Part shown: in pieces, positions 1 to 7,966 of the stretch
How the letters are laid out: the number at the start of each line of letters is the position of its first letter
How positions within the stretch are numbered: position 1 is the stretch's first letter
Source: Bacillota bacterium
GTDB lineage: Bacteria; Bacillota; Clostridia; Christensenellales; SZUA-584
Direction of reading: 5' to 3'
DNA: 64,000 bases
NCBI GenBank assembly: GCA_023459495.1
Contig: JAEWTL010000093.1
Span: 1-64,000 of the forward strand
Program-made: the position numbers and the translations under genes
Notes under the pieces: model-generated
The model's input: the letters and a program-made list of their open reading frames with translations, nothing else
Database searches by the model: none
What the model was told of the DNA's origin: nothing

Positions 1-126
1 TCGGTAGATTTGTTTCTTACTATAATCAAGAACGACCACAATGGGGATTGAAAAAGCTGACCCCTTTGGAATTCAGAGGTCAGCTTGCGTAGCTTTTTAC
101 TTGTCCGTTTTTCTTGACACGGGACA
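1..126 (+). mobile_element. Right end of an IS3-family insertion sequence (partial)
   Basis: The window opens inside an insertion sequence. Bases 3-92 encode the end of an IS3-type transposase, and the stop is followed by a short tail ending TTGACACGGGACA at about 126. Read on the minus strand this begins TGTCCCGTGTCAAG, which fits an IS3 terminal inverted repeat (5'-TG...CA-3'). The left end lies outside the window, so the exact boundary and any target duplication cannot be confirmed. Confidence 0.7.
3..92 (+). CDS. IS3-family transposase, C-terminal end (partial)
   Basis: The reading frame from the window edge gives 29 residues and then a TAG stop. They include YYNQERPQWGLKKLTP, the characteristic end of the DDE integrase core (rve_3 region) of IS3/IS150-group OrfB transposases. 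The catalytic DDE residues lie upstream, outside the window, so activity cannot be judged. It probably moves the element in which it sits. Confidence 0.75.
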   Translation, partial: GRFVSYYNQERPQWGLKKLTPLEFRGQLA

Positions 127-294
127 AACGAGGGCGTTTTTTATACTGTTGGTAAAGCTAAATATACCTTTTTTGGGTGGTTGCCCACAAACGCTCCTCC
201 ATGATTGTCAATGAAAGTTTTAATATATTGATCCCTTGCCCATTCACCAATTATGATAGCTCAGACGTTGTTTGCGCTGTACTCATTATAATAA

Positions 295-328
295 GAAAAG
301 ACCGCTGGGCATTTGTTGTTCAGCGGCT
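295..328 (-). terminator. Probable intrinsic terminator after the O-antigen-ligase-like gene
   Basis: A 6-bp stem, CCGCTG (302-307) with CAGCGG (321-326), is followed on the minus strand by TCTTTTCTTATT. It lies about 55 nt beyond the stop of the minus-strand gene. The loop is large (13 nt), so strength is uncertain. The rest of 127-382 shows no gene I can support. Confidence 0.45.
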
Positions 329-382
329 CTTGATAATCTTATTGTGATTCCAATCGAACCCATCGTATGGGCTTTTTGCCGG

Positions 383-1591
383 TTACGCACTTTTCTTGGT
401 ATAAGCGGGGTTGTTCTTTGCCGCTTCAATAGTCCTGCGGTTCTGCCCGGCCTCACCGCTTTGCAGATACGCTCCGCGATATACCGGCAGGCGCATCAGC
501 GCGGGTTGCAGATTTTCCTGAATCCCTGCAGACGCAAGCGCCAGCATAAACAGCAGCCCCGTCTGCACGTTGAAAGGCGTCGCGTCCACAGTGCCGTGCA
601 ATGCCAGACTAAAAAGCAGGCCCACCATCAGCACAAACGTATCCCTGTCCTGATTGCTGCGACGCATCTGCCATATCGGCGACAGGTTCTTCTGGATATA
701 AGCCAGTATCAGCGCGACTCCGGCAATACCAAAGCAGAGCACCGTCTCCAGATAGATACTGTGCGCATGAATGATGTGCATACCGTCTACCGTGAAGTGC
801 AGGCCGGCAAAAGCGAGTGCTCCTTCACCGAAGAGCGGATGCTTTACAATTTCGGCAATCGCCCTGTGCCAAATCGCCAGACGAGTACCCATATCCGAGC
901 CCAGCTGGCTCATGCGCGGAAATACGTCCGGCAGGCCGGCTATCAGCGCGGCTATAAAAAGGCAGAACGCCCAAAAGGCAGTCAGCGTCTTATACCTGCG
1001 GTAAAGCAGAAGCATCAGCGACACGGCAGCGAACAGCACAAAAATCGCTGTCCGGCATCCCGAGAAATACAGCCCCGCTGCGTTTATTGCAATAACCGTG
1101 GCATAAAAGCCCTTTTGCCCAGTTTTCTCCGCCCTGAAAAGCTTATACATCGCCAGCAGTGCCATAAACTCGGTGACAGCGGCATAATAATTCGCGTTGG
1201 TAAATACGGAGCATATCCTCGCCGTATCGTCAAAGGACAGGTACTGAATCAGTCCGGCCATAAAGGCGATCAGACTGGCGGCGCACAGGGCTGCTGCGAG
1301 CTTATCAAACAGCGCCCGGGTCATCACAGACCGCACAAACGCGCCGATTAAAAAGCTGCCCGCCAAAGCCACCACAATCAGTACGCCTATATTGTTGTTG
1401 CTTTCAATTGCAGCAATAATGCCCAGCGCGCACAAGGCCCAGAGATATTGAATTCCCGGCGAATACAGCGCCACGCTCTTCAGTTTCTGCGTCCAAATCA
1501 AGTATGCAACGGTCAGCGCCATTACGGCGGCGGTGACATATATGGACAGAAATACTGATATGCCAAGGCCCAATACGACCCATTGATCCAA
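383..1591 (-). CDS. O-antigen ligase / Wzy-like polymerase family membrane protein
   Basis: A protein of about 402 aa with roughly ten hydrophobic segments. It has a long central extracytoplasmic region with GTRLAIWHRAIAEIVKHPLFGEG, written here only as a motif of the type R-x-x-x-W-x-A-x-x-x-x-x-x-x-P-x-x-G, followed by an HAHSIYLE segment. This is the Wzy_C (O-antigen ligase) signature. Such proteins transfer or polymerise glycans at the outer face of the membrane. The start is unclear: the first conventional codon is TTG at 1591, with no Shine-Dalgarno sequence near it. A good GGGAGG lies about 50 nt upstream, in a stretch of the same frame that has no ATG, GTG or TTG. The tail is polar and Lys-rich. 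The substrate is unknown and no polysaccharide cluster is visible nearby. Confidence 0.7.
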   Translation of the reverse strand: MDQWVVLGLGISVFLSIYVTAAVMALTVAYLIWTQKLKSVALYSPGIQYLWALCALGIIAAIESNNNIGVLIVVALAGSFLIGAFVRSVMTRALFDKLAAALCAASLIAFMAGLIQYLSFDDTARICSVFTNANYYAAVTEFMALLAMYKLFRAEKTGQKGFYATVIAINAAGLYFSGCRTAIFVLFAAVSLMLLLYRRYKTLTAFWAFCLFIAALIAGLPDVFPRMSQLGSDMGTRLAIWHRAIAEIVKHPLFGEGALAFAGLHFTVDGMHIIHAHSIYLETVLCFGIAGVALILAYIQKNLSPIWQMRRSNQDRDTFVLMVGLLFSLALHGTVDATPFNVQTGLLFMLALASAGIQENLQPALMRLPVYRGAYLQSGEAGQNRRTIEAAKNNPAYTKKSA

Positions 1592-1948
1592 TGAATTTTT
1601 GCAAGCAATTCCTTTCAGCTTGTTAAATACCGTATTAATAATGATGTCCTCCCATGATGCCTATAACGATGTCAAATCCGTTTTTGTTCCATTTTAGTTT
1701 GTAACCTTTTTACGCACGGGGACCATAATAACACAAAAGATCGATAAAAATGTGTCATTATTGTGAATTTTGTCACTAAGAGTTGCCCTGCATGAAAGGC
1801 CATCCGGATCGAATCCGTGCCCTTTCGTTTTGCTCCCCCGGTCCGCCTGTAAGCCCAGCGGCGGGATTTTACCCATACCACGCATAATTGCCCTGCGCCT
1901 ACAATACAAATTACCATATAAAAACGTTCATATGAGGGCGGTGTGATT
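1592..1948. other. Divergent intergenic region
   Basis: About 350 bp separate the minus-strand Wzy-like gene from the plus-strand deacetylase, so both upstream regions must lie here. The stretch near 1680-1770 is AT-rich. GGGAGG on the minus strand near 1650 may be the real ribosome binding site of the Wzy-like gene. I see no convincing sigma-70 pair and no credible gene; the open frames here have no coding character. Confidence 0.4.
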
Positions 1949-2722
1949 ATGCGCATTTTCGTCGTAAAAAAGAACACATTGATACGGGCGGCGGTATTTT
2001 TACTGGTCGTCATCGGCGCCATCGTATATACCCAGGTGGCGTTCCACAAAGCGGAGCCGACGACCGCTGAGGCCTCGGTGATGCCCGTTTGCCGGGTGGC
2101 GGCAACGGATAAGGTGGTGGCCCTGACATTTGACACCGCTTTCGGGGATACCGATTATACGGCTCAAATCATTAAGGTGCTTCAGGAAGAAAACGTACCC
2201 GCAACATTCTTCGTAATGGGCCTGTGGGCGCAGCAGAATCCCGATGCGGTGAAAGCCATGGCACAGGGAGGCTTCGAGGTTGCAAGCCACTCGATGAACC
2301 ATGTGAAATACACCGAGCTATCCCAGTCCGAGATGCTGGAGGATGCGGCGGATGCAGCCGAGCTGATCTTCGACATGACAGGCTATGACACAGAGCTCTT
2401 GCGCCTGCCCTACGGCTCGTTTGACACGCAGACCATCATGGCGCTGCAGGCTCAAGGGTACGTCCCCATGAAGTGGAGCCTGGACTCCAAGGACTGGAAA
2501 GGTGACAGTGCCGATCAGATCGCCAAAACCGTGCTCAATAGTGTCGAGAGCGGCGATATCATCATGTTCCAGAACAACGAAGCTGCCACGCCCGAGGCAC
2601 TGGCCGCCATCATTCAGGGCCTTCGCGATCAGGGATTTACGATCGTTACGGTATCCGACCTGCTGCTCGGCGGCGAATATTACGTGGATGAAGACGGCAC
2701 ACAAAGGGTAATTGCAAACTAA
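1949..2722 (+). CDS. Polysaccharide deacetylase (NodB/CE4 family), PdaB-like
   Basis: A 257-aa exported or membrane-anchored protein. An N-terminal hydrophobic helix (about residues 9-27) is followed by a NodB domain. Visible motifs are TFDTAFGD (motif 1), SHSMNH with its two metal-binding His (motif 2) and RLPYGSFD (motif 3). CE4 enzymes remove N-acetyl groups from peptidoglycan or similar glycans outside the cell. Motif 1 lacks the usual double Asp of TFDDG and instead resembles the TFD-x-x-x-GD form of sporulation protein PdaB, so it may be a PdaB-type protein with atypical or no metal catalysis. ATG at 1949 is preferred over GTG at 1943 because GAGGGCGG sits about 9 nt before it. The next gene follows after 16 nt. 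Confidence 0.82.
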   Translation: MRIFVVKKNTLIRAAVFLLVVIGAIVYTQVAFHKAEPTTAEASVMPVCRVAATDKVVALTFDTAFGDTDYTAQIIKVLQEENVPATFFVMGLWAQQNPDAVKAMAQGGFEVASHSMNHVKYTELSQSEMLEDAADAAELIFDMTGYDTELLRLPYGSFDTQTIMALQAQGYVPMKWSLDSKDWKGDSADQIAKTVLNSVESGDIIMFQNNEAATPEALAAIIQGLRDQGFTIVTVSDLLLGGEYYVDEDGTQRVIAN

Positions 2723-2738
2723 ACTTAAGGAAACGGCT

Positions 2739-3341
2739 ATGAATGAGACGACCAACAGCGTCAACGTGGCGGGAAAGCTTTCCGGCCTTACGCTGTCGCA
2801 CCGGATATACGGCGAAGCCTTTTATACGTTTTCCCTCGAGTGCGGCCGGCTCAGTGAAAACACTGACGTTCTGCCCATCACAGCATCCGAGCGGCTGCTT
2901 GCCCGCCACACGCTCTGCGAAGGGACATCCGTCGGCGTCATCGGGCAGCTGCGCTCGTACAACAAGCTTGTGGATGGCAAGGTAAGGTTGTACCTGACGG
3001 TTTTTGCCCGGGAGCTTAATGACAGCACCGGGCCGCAGAATGAGATATCGCTTTTAGGCTTTGTGTGCAAGCCGCCGGTATACCGCGTGACTCCCTTTGG
3101 ACGCGAGATCACTGATATGCTGATTGCGGTCAACCGCGCCTACAATAAGAGCGACTACATCCCGTGCATCGTGTGGGGCCGCAACGCACGCTATGCCTCA
3201 AGCTTTACCGTGGGCGACAAGGTTTCGGCCTTTGGCCGCGTGCAGTCGCGCCAGTACGAAAAGCAGCTTGAGGACGGCACGCATATTCTGCGTACCGCCT
3301 ACGAAGTTTCCGTGGCACGGCTGCAGAAGGAACCGCTGTAG
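2739..3341 (+). CDS. Single-stranded DNA-binding (SSB-like) protein
   Basis: A 200-aa protein with two OB-fold-like halves. Residues from about 105 (ISLLGFVCKPPVYR) through PFGREITDMLIAVNR and YIPCIVWGRNAR match the SSB core. The first half (NVAGKLSGL...FYTFSLECGRLS) looks like a diverged copy. It has no acidic DDIPF-type tail, so it is probably an accessory SSB and not the replicative one. ATG 2739 has AAGGAAA upstream; the in-frame TTG at 2712 would overlap the deacetylase. It is probably cotranscribed with the deacetylase, though the functions look unrelated. Confidence 0.7.
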   Translation: MNETTNSVNVAGKLSGLTLSHRIYGEAFYTFSLECGRLSENTDVLPITASERLLARHTLCEGTSVGVIGQLRSYNKLVDGKVRLYLTVFARELNDSTGPQNEISLLGFVCKPPVYRVTPFGREITDMLIAVNRAYNKSDYIPCIVWGRNARYASSFTVGDKVSAFGRVQSRQYEKQLEDGTHILRTAYEVSVARLQKEPL

Positions 3342-3373
3342 CGGGTACCTCCGCAGCTGGAATATGTAAAAGC

Positions 3374-3398
3374 AGCCGGACAGGTTTTATGTCCGGCT
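3374..3398 (+). terminator. Strong hairpin after the SSB-like gene
   Basis: A perfect 9-bp stem, AGCCGGACA (3374-3382) with TGTCCGGCT (3390-3398), has a 7-nt loop and lies 32 nt after the SSB stop. No U-tract follows, so it may act as an RNA 3'-end stabiliser or a weak terminator. Confidence 0.5.
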
Positions 3399-3429
3399 GA
3401 AGGTGGTAATATCAATTGGAACCGATAAC

Positions 3430-3843
3430 TCAGGATCCATAAAACAACTGGTATGGGTCCTGATTCTTTTTTTCGGCCGACTCGTTTTTCACTGTCGGCT
3501 GAGGACGCAGCTTATCATCACACTGCTGCACCGTTTTGTATTTCCTGATCCATACGGTCAGTATCAGCAGCATACAGTCCATCAGTATGCTGCACAGTCC
3601 GCATACTGCCAGCGCAAGCATAATCCAGCTGCCATATGGAACAAAAAGCTCAACTGCGCAAAGCGCAAAAGCGCATACCAGTGTTGTCAGCAGGAAATAC
3701 ATATTGATCCTGCCTCTTACGTGCTGCTCCCGGGCGGATAAGTCTTCTGCCTTTGCGGTCATTTCTTTTCTGTGCAGATAACTGACAAAAAAATAGCTGG
3801 CGAACGTAACCAAAACAAAATCCATCAAATTGGGCGTATCCAT
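3430..3843 (-). CDS. Small integral membrane protein, function unknown
   Basis: A 137-aa protein with three hydrophobic segments (about residues 6-22, 46-70 and 73-103) and a charged Lys/Gln-rich tail ending QDPYQLFYGS. A short charged stretch with RKEMTAKAEDLSAREQ separates the first two helices. ATG 3843 is chosen because a strong GGAGGG lies 7-8 nt upstream; the longer frame back to 3948 would overlap the neighbouring gene's coding end. I do not recognise a family. It lies directly downstream of the Cys-rich coat-like gene on the same strand and may share its transcript. Confidence 0.6.
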   Translation of the reverse strand: MDTPNLMDFVLVTFASYFFVSYLHRKEMTAKAEDLSAREQHVRGRINMYFLLTTLVCAFALCAVELFVPYGSWIMLALAVCGLCSILMDCMLLILTVWIRKYKTVQQCDDKLRPQPTVKNESAEKKNQDPYQLFYGS

Positions 3844-3895
3844 ATCGCTCCCTCCTGCTCTTATGTAAGCCGGAGGCTGTCCCCCGGCTTTGGTT

Positions 3896-4549
3896 CTAAA
3901 CGCAGGCGGTTGTGCATTGCACAGGGTAACTGGGAGTGCCAAATTCACAGGATACGCTGCCCCAGCAGTTGGTACCTGCGCGACTCGCGCAAAGCCCTAT
4001 AACGTTCAGCTTCACCATGACGTCCAGCTTCACGATAACCTCCTGGCAGGTGGACAGCAGGAAAGCAATGGAGCCGTCAAAGGGAGCCGTGCTCAGGGAA
4101 GCGGCTTCAATACCAACGATTTTAACCTGAATGGCGTCGTCCGGCATGCCGACCGGAAAACAGACGCTGCAGGAGTCGAAAATCTGCACGGGTTTCGTGA
4201 ACTCTGCAAGCGTGGTACCGGTTGTCTCGTCCTTTACGGTGATGTGAAGCGGAATCTTCTTCTTGAGCTGTACGCACGCGCACATGTCGCTGGTACGCTC
4301 GATCAACGCAACGGACGTGCACTCGCAGGGCACCGCGGCAGCGTTGATATCAAGGGTATCACCCGCTTCAACCGCTGCCTGAATAGCCGGCAGGTATTCA
4401 GCCGGTATCATCACCAGCGTGGTCTGCTCGGTTTTCAGCTTCACCCAGTCATAAATCTTCTGCATCATGAAACAATCTACCTGAGGAAAGCTCTGAGATA
4501 CGGCGGCTTCTGCCACCGGCTGCTGCTGATTGCAGTTAGCGCATTGCAT
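3896..4549 (-). CDS. Cysteine-rich protein, possible spore coat/exosporium component
   Basis: A 217-aa soluble protein with many Cys in pairs: CANC at the N terminus, CEC, CAC, CSVC and CTTAC near the end. The early motif VDCFMMQKIYDWV resembles the C-x(n)-KVYDWV start of small clostridial and bacillar coat-associated proteins. The rest is beta-rich and alternating hydrophobic (IPLHITVKDE, VKLDVMVKLNVIG). Such proteins cross-link in the spore outer layers, but that role is inferred from composition. The second ATG (4549) is preferred: AAAGGAG lies 9 nt before it but only 3 nt before the ATG at 4555. The small membrane protein gene follows on the same strand. Confidence 0.6.
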   Translation of the reverse strand: MQCANCNQQQPVAEAAVSQSFPQVDCFMMQKIYDWVKLKTEQTTLVMIPAEYLPAIQAAVEAGDTLDINAAAVPCECTSVALIERTSDMCACVQLKKKIPLHITVKDETTGTTLAEFTKPVQIFDSCSVCFPVGMPDDAIQVKIVGIEAASLSTAPFDGSIAFLLSTCQEVIVKLDVMVKLNVIGLCASRAGTNCWGSVSCEFGTPSYPVQCTTACV

Positions 4550-4895
4550 AATCATTCTCTCCTTTAGTGGTTTAACAAGCCTAAAGCCACAGCCTTTTTC
4601 AGCGCGGCAGCATCTTACGGCGCGTATTCCCGGTAACGGGAGGTGAAAGCCGTTACCGGACTCAACGCGTTACGGAGATGCCTGACCTGTATGTCTCATG
4701 CTCTGTGTCGGCAATTTGAACCATCGCTTTATAATATTCATTGTTTCACAATGTGTGCAGTCAGTTACGCAAAAACAGCAGAAACGATGGAGTGTACAGG
4801 GAGTGAAACATCCGAATTGCACAGTACTGTGAAACAAACAGGCTGCACTTTCGGCAAGAACATGGATTCATCAAAATACAAGACGCAAAATGCCT
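4550..4895. other. Intergenic region with a perfect 10-bp hairpin
   Basis: About 345 bp lie between the coat-like gene and the end of the XRE regulator gene, both on the minus strand. A perfect 10-bp stem, CCGGTAACGG (4630-4639) with CCGTTACCGG (4650-4659), can be extended by an outer CGCGT/ACGCG pair, and its loop carries GAGGTGAAAG. Further right, the heptamer TGAAACA occurs three times (near 4742 on the minus strand, and near 4805 and 4831 on the plus strand). A promoter for the coat-like gene is expected here, but I cannot assign one with confidence. Confidence 0.45.
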
Positions 4896-6359
4896 TTAAA
4901 CGTTCAGGGATTCGATCGTGTTTTTCATGATTTGCATGGTGTCTGCTTTACTCAAAACACCTGGTTCGGCTGTAAAAATATTAAAAAAATAATCCGAAGC
5001 GGATTTCACTATGCTCTTTTCGCTCACGGTATATACGCCGTCAAGACTCTCCCGCCCAGGGGCCAGGCGGAGCTCTGTATCCTTATAGAGGAACAGGCTG
5101 TAGTTTTGGAGATAAGGTGCCGCGATGCTGTTGACGATGTGCAGTGAAACGCTGGGATATCGCAGCGCATAGCCATATATGGACTTAAGATAATCCAGCC
5201 GACGTTGGATATCGAGGGGCGGTATCTTCTCTTCTGCCGAAATGGAAAGCTGGCCTGTGGCAGCGAATTCATTCAACCCCTCCATCGTAAAAAGGGATAC
5301 CATGCCCAAGCCGTTCTTGAGCTCCTCTTCGCATCTATGGATCATCCGGCCCACTGCTTTTACAGCGTCCGCTTCGTTATGGGTACTCTTCTCCAGATGA
5401 ATCCGCGCCCGCGCAAAAATAGGCATCGGCTGCGGCGCAATCGACAGTTCCGCATTGCAGCAGATTTTCGCGATCTGCGCTTCGGGCATCCGCGCAAGAT
5501 CGATATCACGTTTGATCAACGGCGTACTGTTCTGATGGAGCTGCGCCATGGAATCGCGCAGTATCCCGGTGATCTCCGGGTCAGAGAAAAACACTCCGGT
5601 ATCATTGCTGTCTGATATGACAATGGCATGGTTTTTTGCGGCTATACTGATGTGCTGGTAGATCGTGCTCTTAAACTGCGTCAGCGAACTGTCATAGAAG
5701 TAGGCGGGATAGTAGCCTTTATTCTCTGCGCTGAGCGGAAAGCTGCAATAAAGTGCATTGCGCTGTACCTCAACATTGTAAGCGAGCGGCGTCTCAATAT
5801 TGAGCGTTTTGTTCTGGCACAGCTTATACAGATGATAGATTTCGCAGGTGTTGTCTGCCATTCCCAGCAGGCGGGAGACCTCGCTCATAACCGGTTCGTT
5901 ATTGGGTTGTGCCAGCATATAAATACTTTCACCGCCCTGCCGCATTGCACTGTCCATCATATATCTTAAAGCCATTCTTACCTGGTCTTTCCCTTTAAGA
6001 GCCGCAGCGTTCTTCAACTGCAGCGATTGGATGAACACCGAATATGCCTGCGGGTCAAAAAAATAAGGAGCCTGCCCGCGAACCGGGTTTTTCAAAAAAT
6101 GTTCGATGAGCATTCTGCTCTGATAGCGGTCTACCCCTACGCCGGCAATCTCATGCGCTTCCTCAATCATCTCGATCTCGGATGGCGTCAGCATCAATTC
6201 CAGGCTGATCTTTCGCAGCATTTCGATGGAAGGTATGGCTTTGCCGGACAAATAGCGGTAAAGAAGGCTGCGGCTGATACCAAGTCGCTCGCAAAGCATA
6301 CGCTTGTTGATATTCTTGCTTTCTATTGCGGTGTTCAGCAAATAACCTAATGTCGGCAT
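4896..6359 (-). CDS. XRE-family helix-turn-helix transcriptional regulator with a large unknown C-terminal domain
   Basis: A 487-aa protein. Residues about 5-60 form a lambda-repressor type HTH (MLCERLGISRSLLYRYLSG, with KAIPSIEMLRKIS after it). The remaining 420 residues show no motif I recognise and no membrane segment; they contain scattered Cys and alternating helix/strand character, suggesting a ligand- or protein-sensing domain. It is a single-gene unit. The Shine-Dalgarno sequence upstream of the start is weak. The size is unusual for this class, whose members are often 70-250 aa. Its targets are unknown. Confidence 0.75.
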   Translation of the reverse strand: MPTLGYLLNTAIESKNINKRMLCERLGISRSLLYRYLSGKAIPSIEMLRKISLELMLTPSEIEMIEEAHEIAGVGVDRYQSRMLIEHFLKNPVRGQAPYFFDPQAYSVFIQSLQLKNAAALKGKDQVRMALRYMMDSAMRQGGESIYMLAQPNNEPVMSEVSRLLGMADNTCEIYHLYKLCQNKTLNIETPLAYNVEVQRNALYCSFPLSAENKGYYPAYFYDSSLTQFKSTIYQHISIAAKNHAIVISDSNDTGVFFSDPEITGILRDSMAQLHQNSTPLIKRDIDLARMPEAQIAKICCNAELSIAPQPMPIFARARIHLEKSTHNEADAVKAVGRMIHRCEEELKNGLGMVSLFTMEGLNEFAATGQLSISAEEKIPPLDIQRRLDYLKSIYGYALRYPSVSLHIVNSIAAPYLQNYSLFLYKDTELRLAPGRESLDGVYTVSEKSIVKSASDYFFNIFTAEPGVLSKADTMQIMKNTIESLNV

Positions 6360-6530
6360 ATAACTTAGTCTTTCTTGAATGTGATTTCGAATGGTTTACT
6401 ATAGTATATTATGACAACTACCCGTATAGACCTTATAGCTTAATTTGAATTCTCACAATCATGGCCCACAGCGTCTTTTCTGGACGTCCATTCAGCTAAG
6501 TCTTCATGGCGCGCTGCTATAGACGATATA

Positions 6531-6556
6531 AAAAAACGGCTTTTGCCGCTTTTTTA
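6531..6556. terminator. Bidirectional intrinsic terminator
   Basis: The stem CGGC-TTTT-GCCG is flanked by A6 on the left and C-T6 on the right. It can therefore end transcription on either strand. Its main role is probably for the minus-strand DUF2974 gene that stops at 6582. The rest of 6360-6530 should hold the XRE gene promoter; it is AT-rich with several TATA-like words, and I cannot choose one. Confidence 0.7.
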
Positions 6557-6581
6557 TTGCTTCATTCACAAATATCCAAGC

Positions 6582-7745
6582 CTATTGGGCCTCCGTCACA
6601 CGGCTACCAAGCGCGACAGCCGTTTCTGTTGTGACGGCCACGCCTGCCCTTCGCTTATTTGTCCGCAGATTCCGCAGCGAAAGCCGGACCAGGTCGCTGA
6701 TCGTGCGGGAAACAAACTTTTTGATCTCCGGATCGATATTCTTGATGGAAGCAATCATCAGGGGCACGTTTCTGCGCGCGCTTTCGGAGAGCTCGCCCAG
6801 CGTAGTGGCCTCGGTGGCTTCCAGCACCTGAAACAGCACATTGACAAACAGCCTGCGCTTCTCATCGGACAGCGTACCCAGCCACTGGTCGAGCGCACGG
6901 TTCATCACCATCGCGCCACCTGTGAGCTTATCCGCGTAGATAAAATCGTCTTGCCCGACCGACCAGGAGAACGGATCGTGCTGCATGATACCGCCTACGC
7001 CGCTGCTTTCCACGATATTGTACTTTTCGCGGTCGTGCAGCAGCATCCCGATCAGCGACGATTGCGGGAGCGTTTTGTGAATGCGGTTTTCAATCTTTTC
7101 AAATTCCGGGCTACGCGAGGCCTCTTTGCGGAACCCGGGTCCGTCATGATTATAGATATCGGTGATGCGGTCCTGTGCGGCACAGCAGCACTTCATCGCA
7201 GCGTATATTGCAAGGTTGCCCCCCTTGGAATGGCCGCCCGTGAGTATCCTGACCGATTGCGGCAGATAAGAAGTCACTTCGTCCAAATACGCGGAGGCTT
7301 CCCGCTGCGAAGGCACCGGGCTTAAGAACGCCATGTTGAAGTCTTCCTTCCAGCCCACCAGGCTTTCGTCCGTGCCCCGGAAAGCAGCATAGGCGCTGCC
7401 ATCCTGCAGCAGGAAGGTCACGGCGGAAAACTGCTGCTCCAGCTTAACATCCGTTTTGCTGACGTAGTAATTCACCAGAATGTCGCGGTATCTTGGGCTG
7501 GCGGCTATTGCAAACAGCAGCGAGCGGGTATTGTTTGTCCTGAACTCGCGAAACATGGAGCCAAACATCTCAGCCCGCAGCAGGTCCGCAATTCGCACAG
7601 ACTTGGACGATGAGGACAGGCCGGGAACCATCTCCTCAAAATGCACATACGACAGCTGCGACAACACGAGGCTGTCCACGGCGTTGAACTTCTTTTCTGC
7701 CATATCGCTCATTTCGCTTTCCACATATCCGATGATGTTTTTCAT
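6582..7745 (-). CDS. DUF2974 (Mbeg1-like) alpha/beta-hydrolase family protein
   Basis: A 387-aa protein with a lipase-like core. AAFRGTDES (about residue 120) is the oxyanion-side strand and turn, and GGHSKGGNLAIYAA (about 170) is the nucleophile elbow G-x-S-x-G. IYNHDGPGF and LLHDREKYNIV follow, as in DUF2974 members. The substrate is unknown; the fold implies an esterase or lipase acting in the cytosol, since there is no signal peptide. The start at 7745 has GGGGGTGG 4-5 nt before it; the longer frame adds nine residues without support. Family members of similar length are common in Firmicutes. Confidence 0.8.
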   Translation of the reverse strand: MKNIIGYVESEMSDMAEKKFNAVDSLVLSQLSYVHFEEMVPGLSSSSKSVRIADLLRAEMFGSMFREFRTNNTRSLLFAIAASPRYRDILVNYYVSKTDVKLEQQFSAVTFLLQDGSAYAAFRGTDESLVGWKEDFNMAFLSPVPSQREASAYLDEVTSYLPQSVRILTGGHSKGGNLAIYAAMKCCCAAQDRITDIYNHDGPGFRKEASRSPEFEKIENRIHKTLPQSSLIGMLLHDREKYNIVESSGVGGIMQHDPFSWSVGQDDFIYADKLTGGAMVMNRALDQWLGTLSDEKRRLFVNVLFQVLEATEATTLGELSESARRNVPLMIASIKNIDPEIKKFVSRTISDLVRLSLRNLRTNKRRAGVAVTTETAVALGSRVTEAQ

Positions 7746-7966
7746 CGTCCACCCCCGCCCTTCTGATGGCATATAATATCACTCGGCTGATATTATAAAT
7801 CGCTCCATACCGCATATTCAATCACGATTTGGTAAAATAATCAACTAATCAGATCATATCTTTCTTGCGCCTCTTCGCCTATTTTTGTCATCCGGGCAGG
7901 CAGGGGGTTTCTGTCCGTGCTTTCATATGCTACAATAGTGCCAACAAAATCTTTTAGGAGAACAAC

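Noticed and set aside
272..1351. Long plus-strand open frame of 359 codons opposite the Wzy-like gene
   Set aside because: Its protein is Arg/Gln/His-rich with no motif, while the minus strand encodes a clear membrane protein; it is a shadow frame.
4643..4930. Plus-strand frame of 95 codons starting GTG after GGGAGG
   Set aside because: The binding-site-like word lies in a hairpin loop, the protein has no family resemblance, and the frame runs into the end of the XRE gene.
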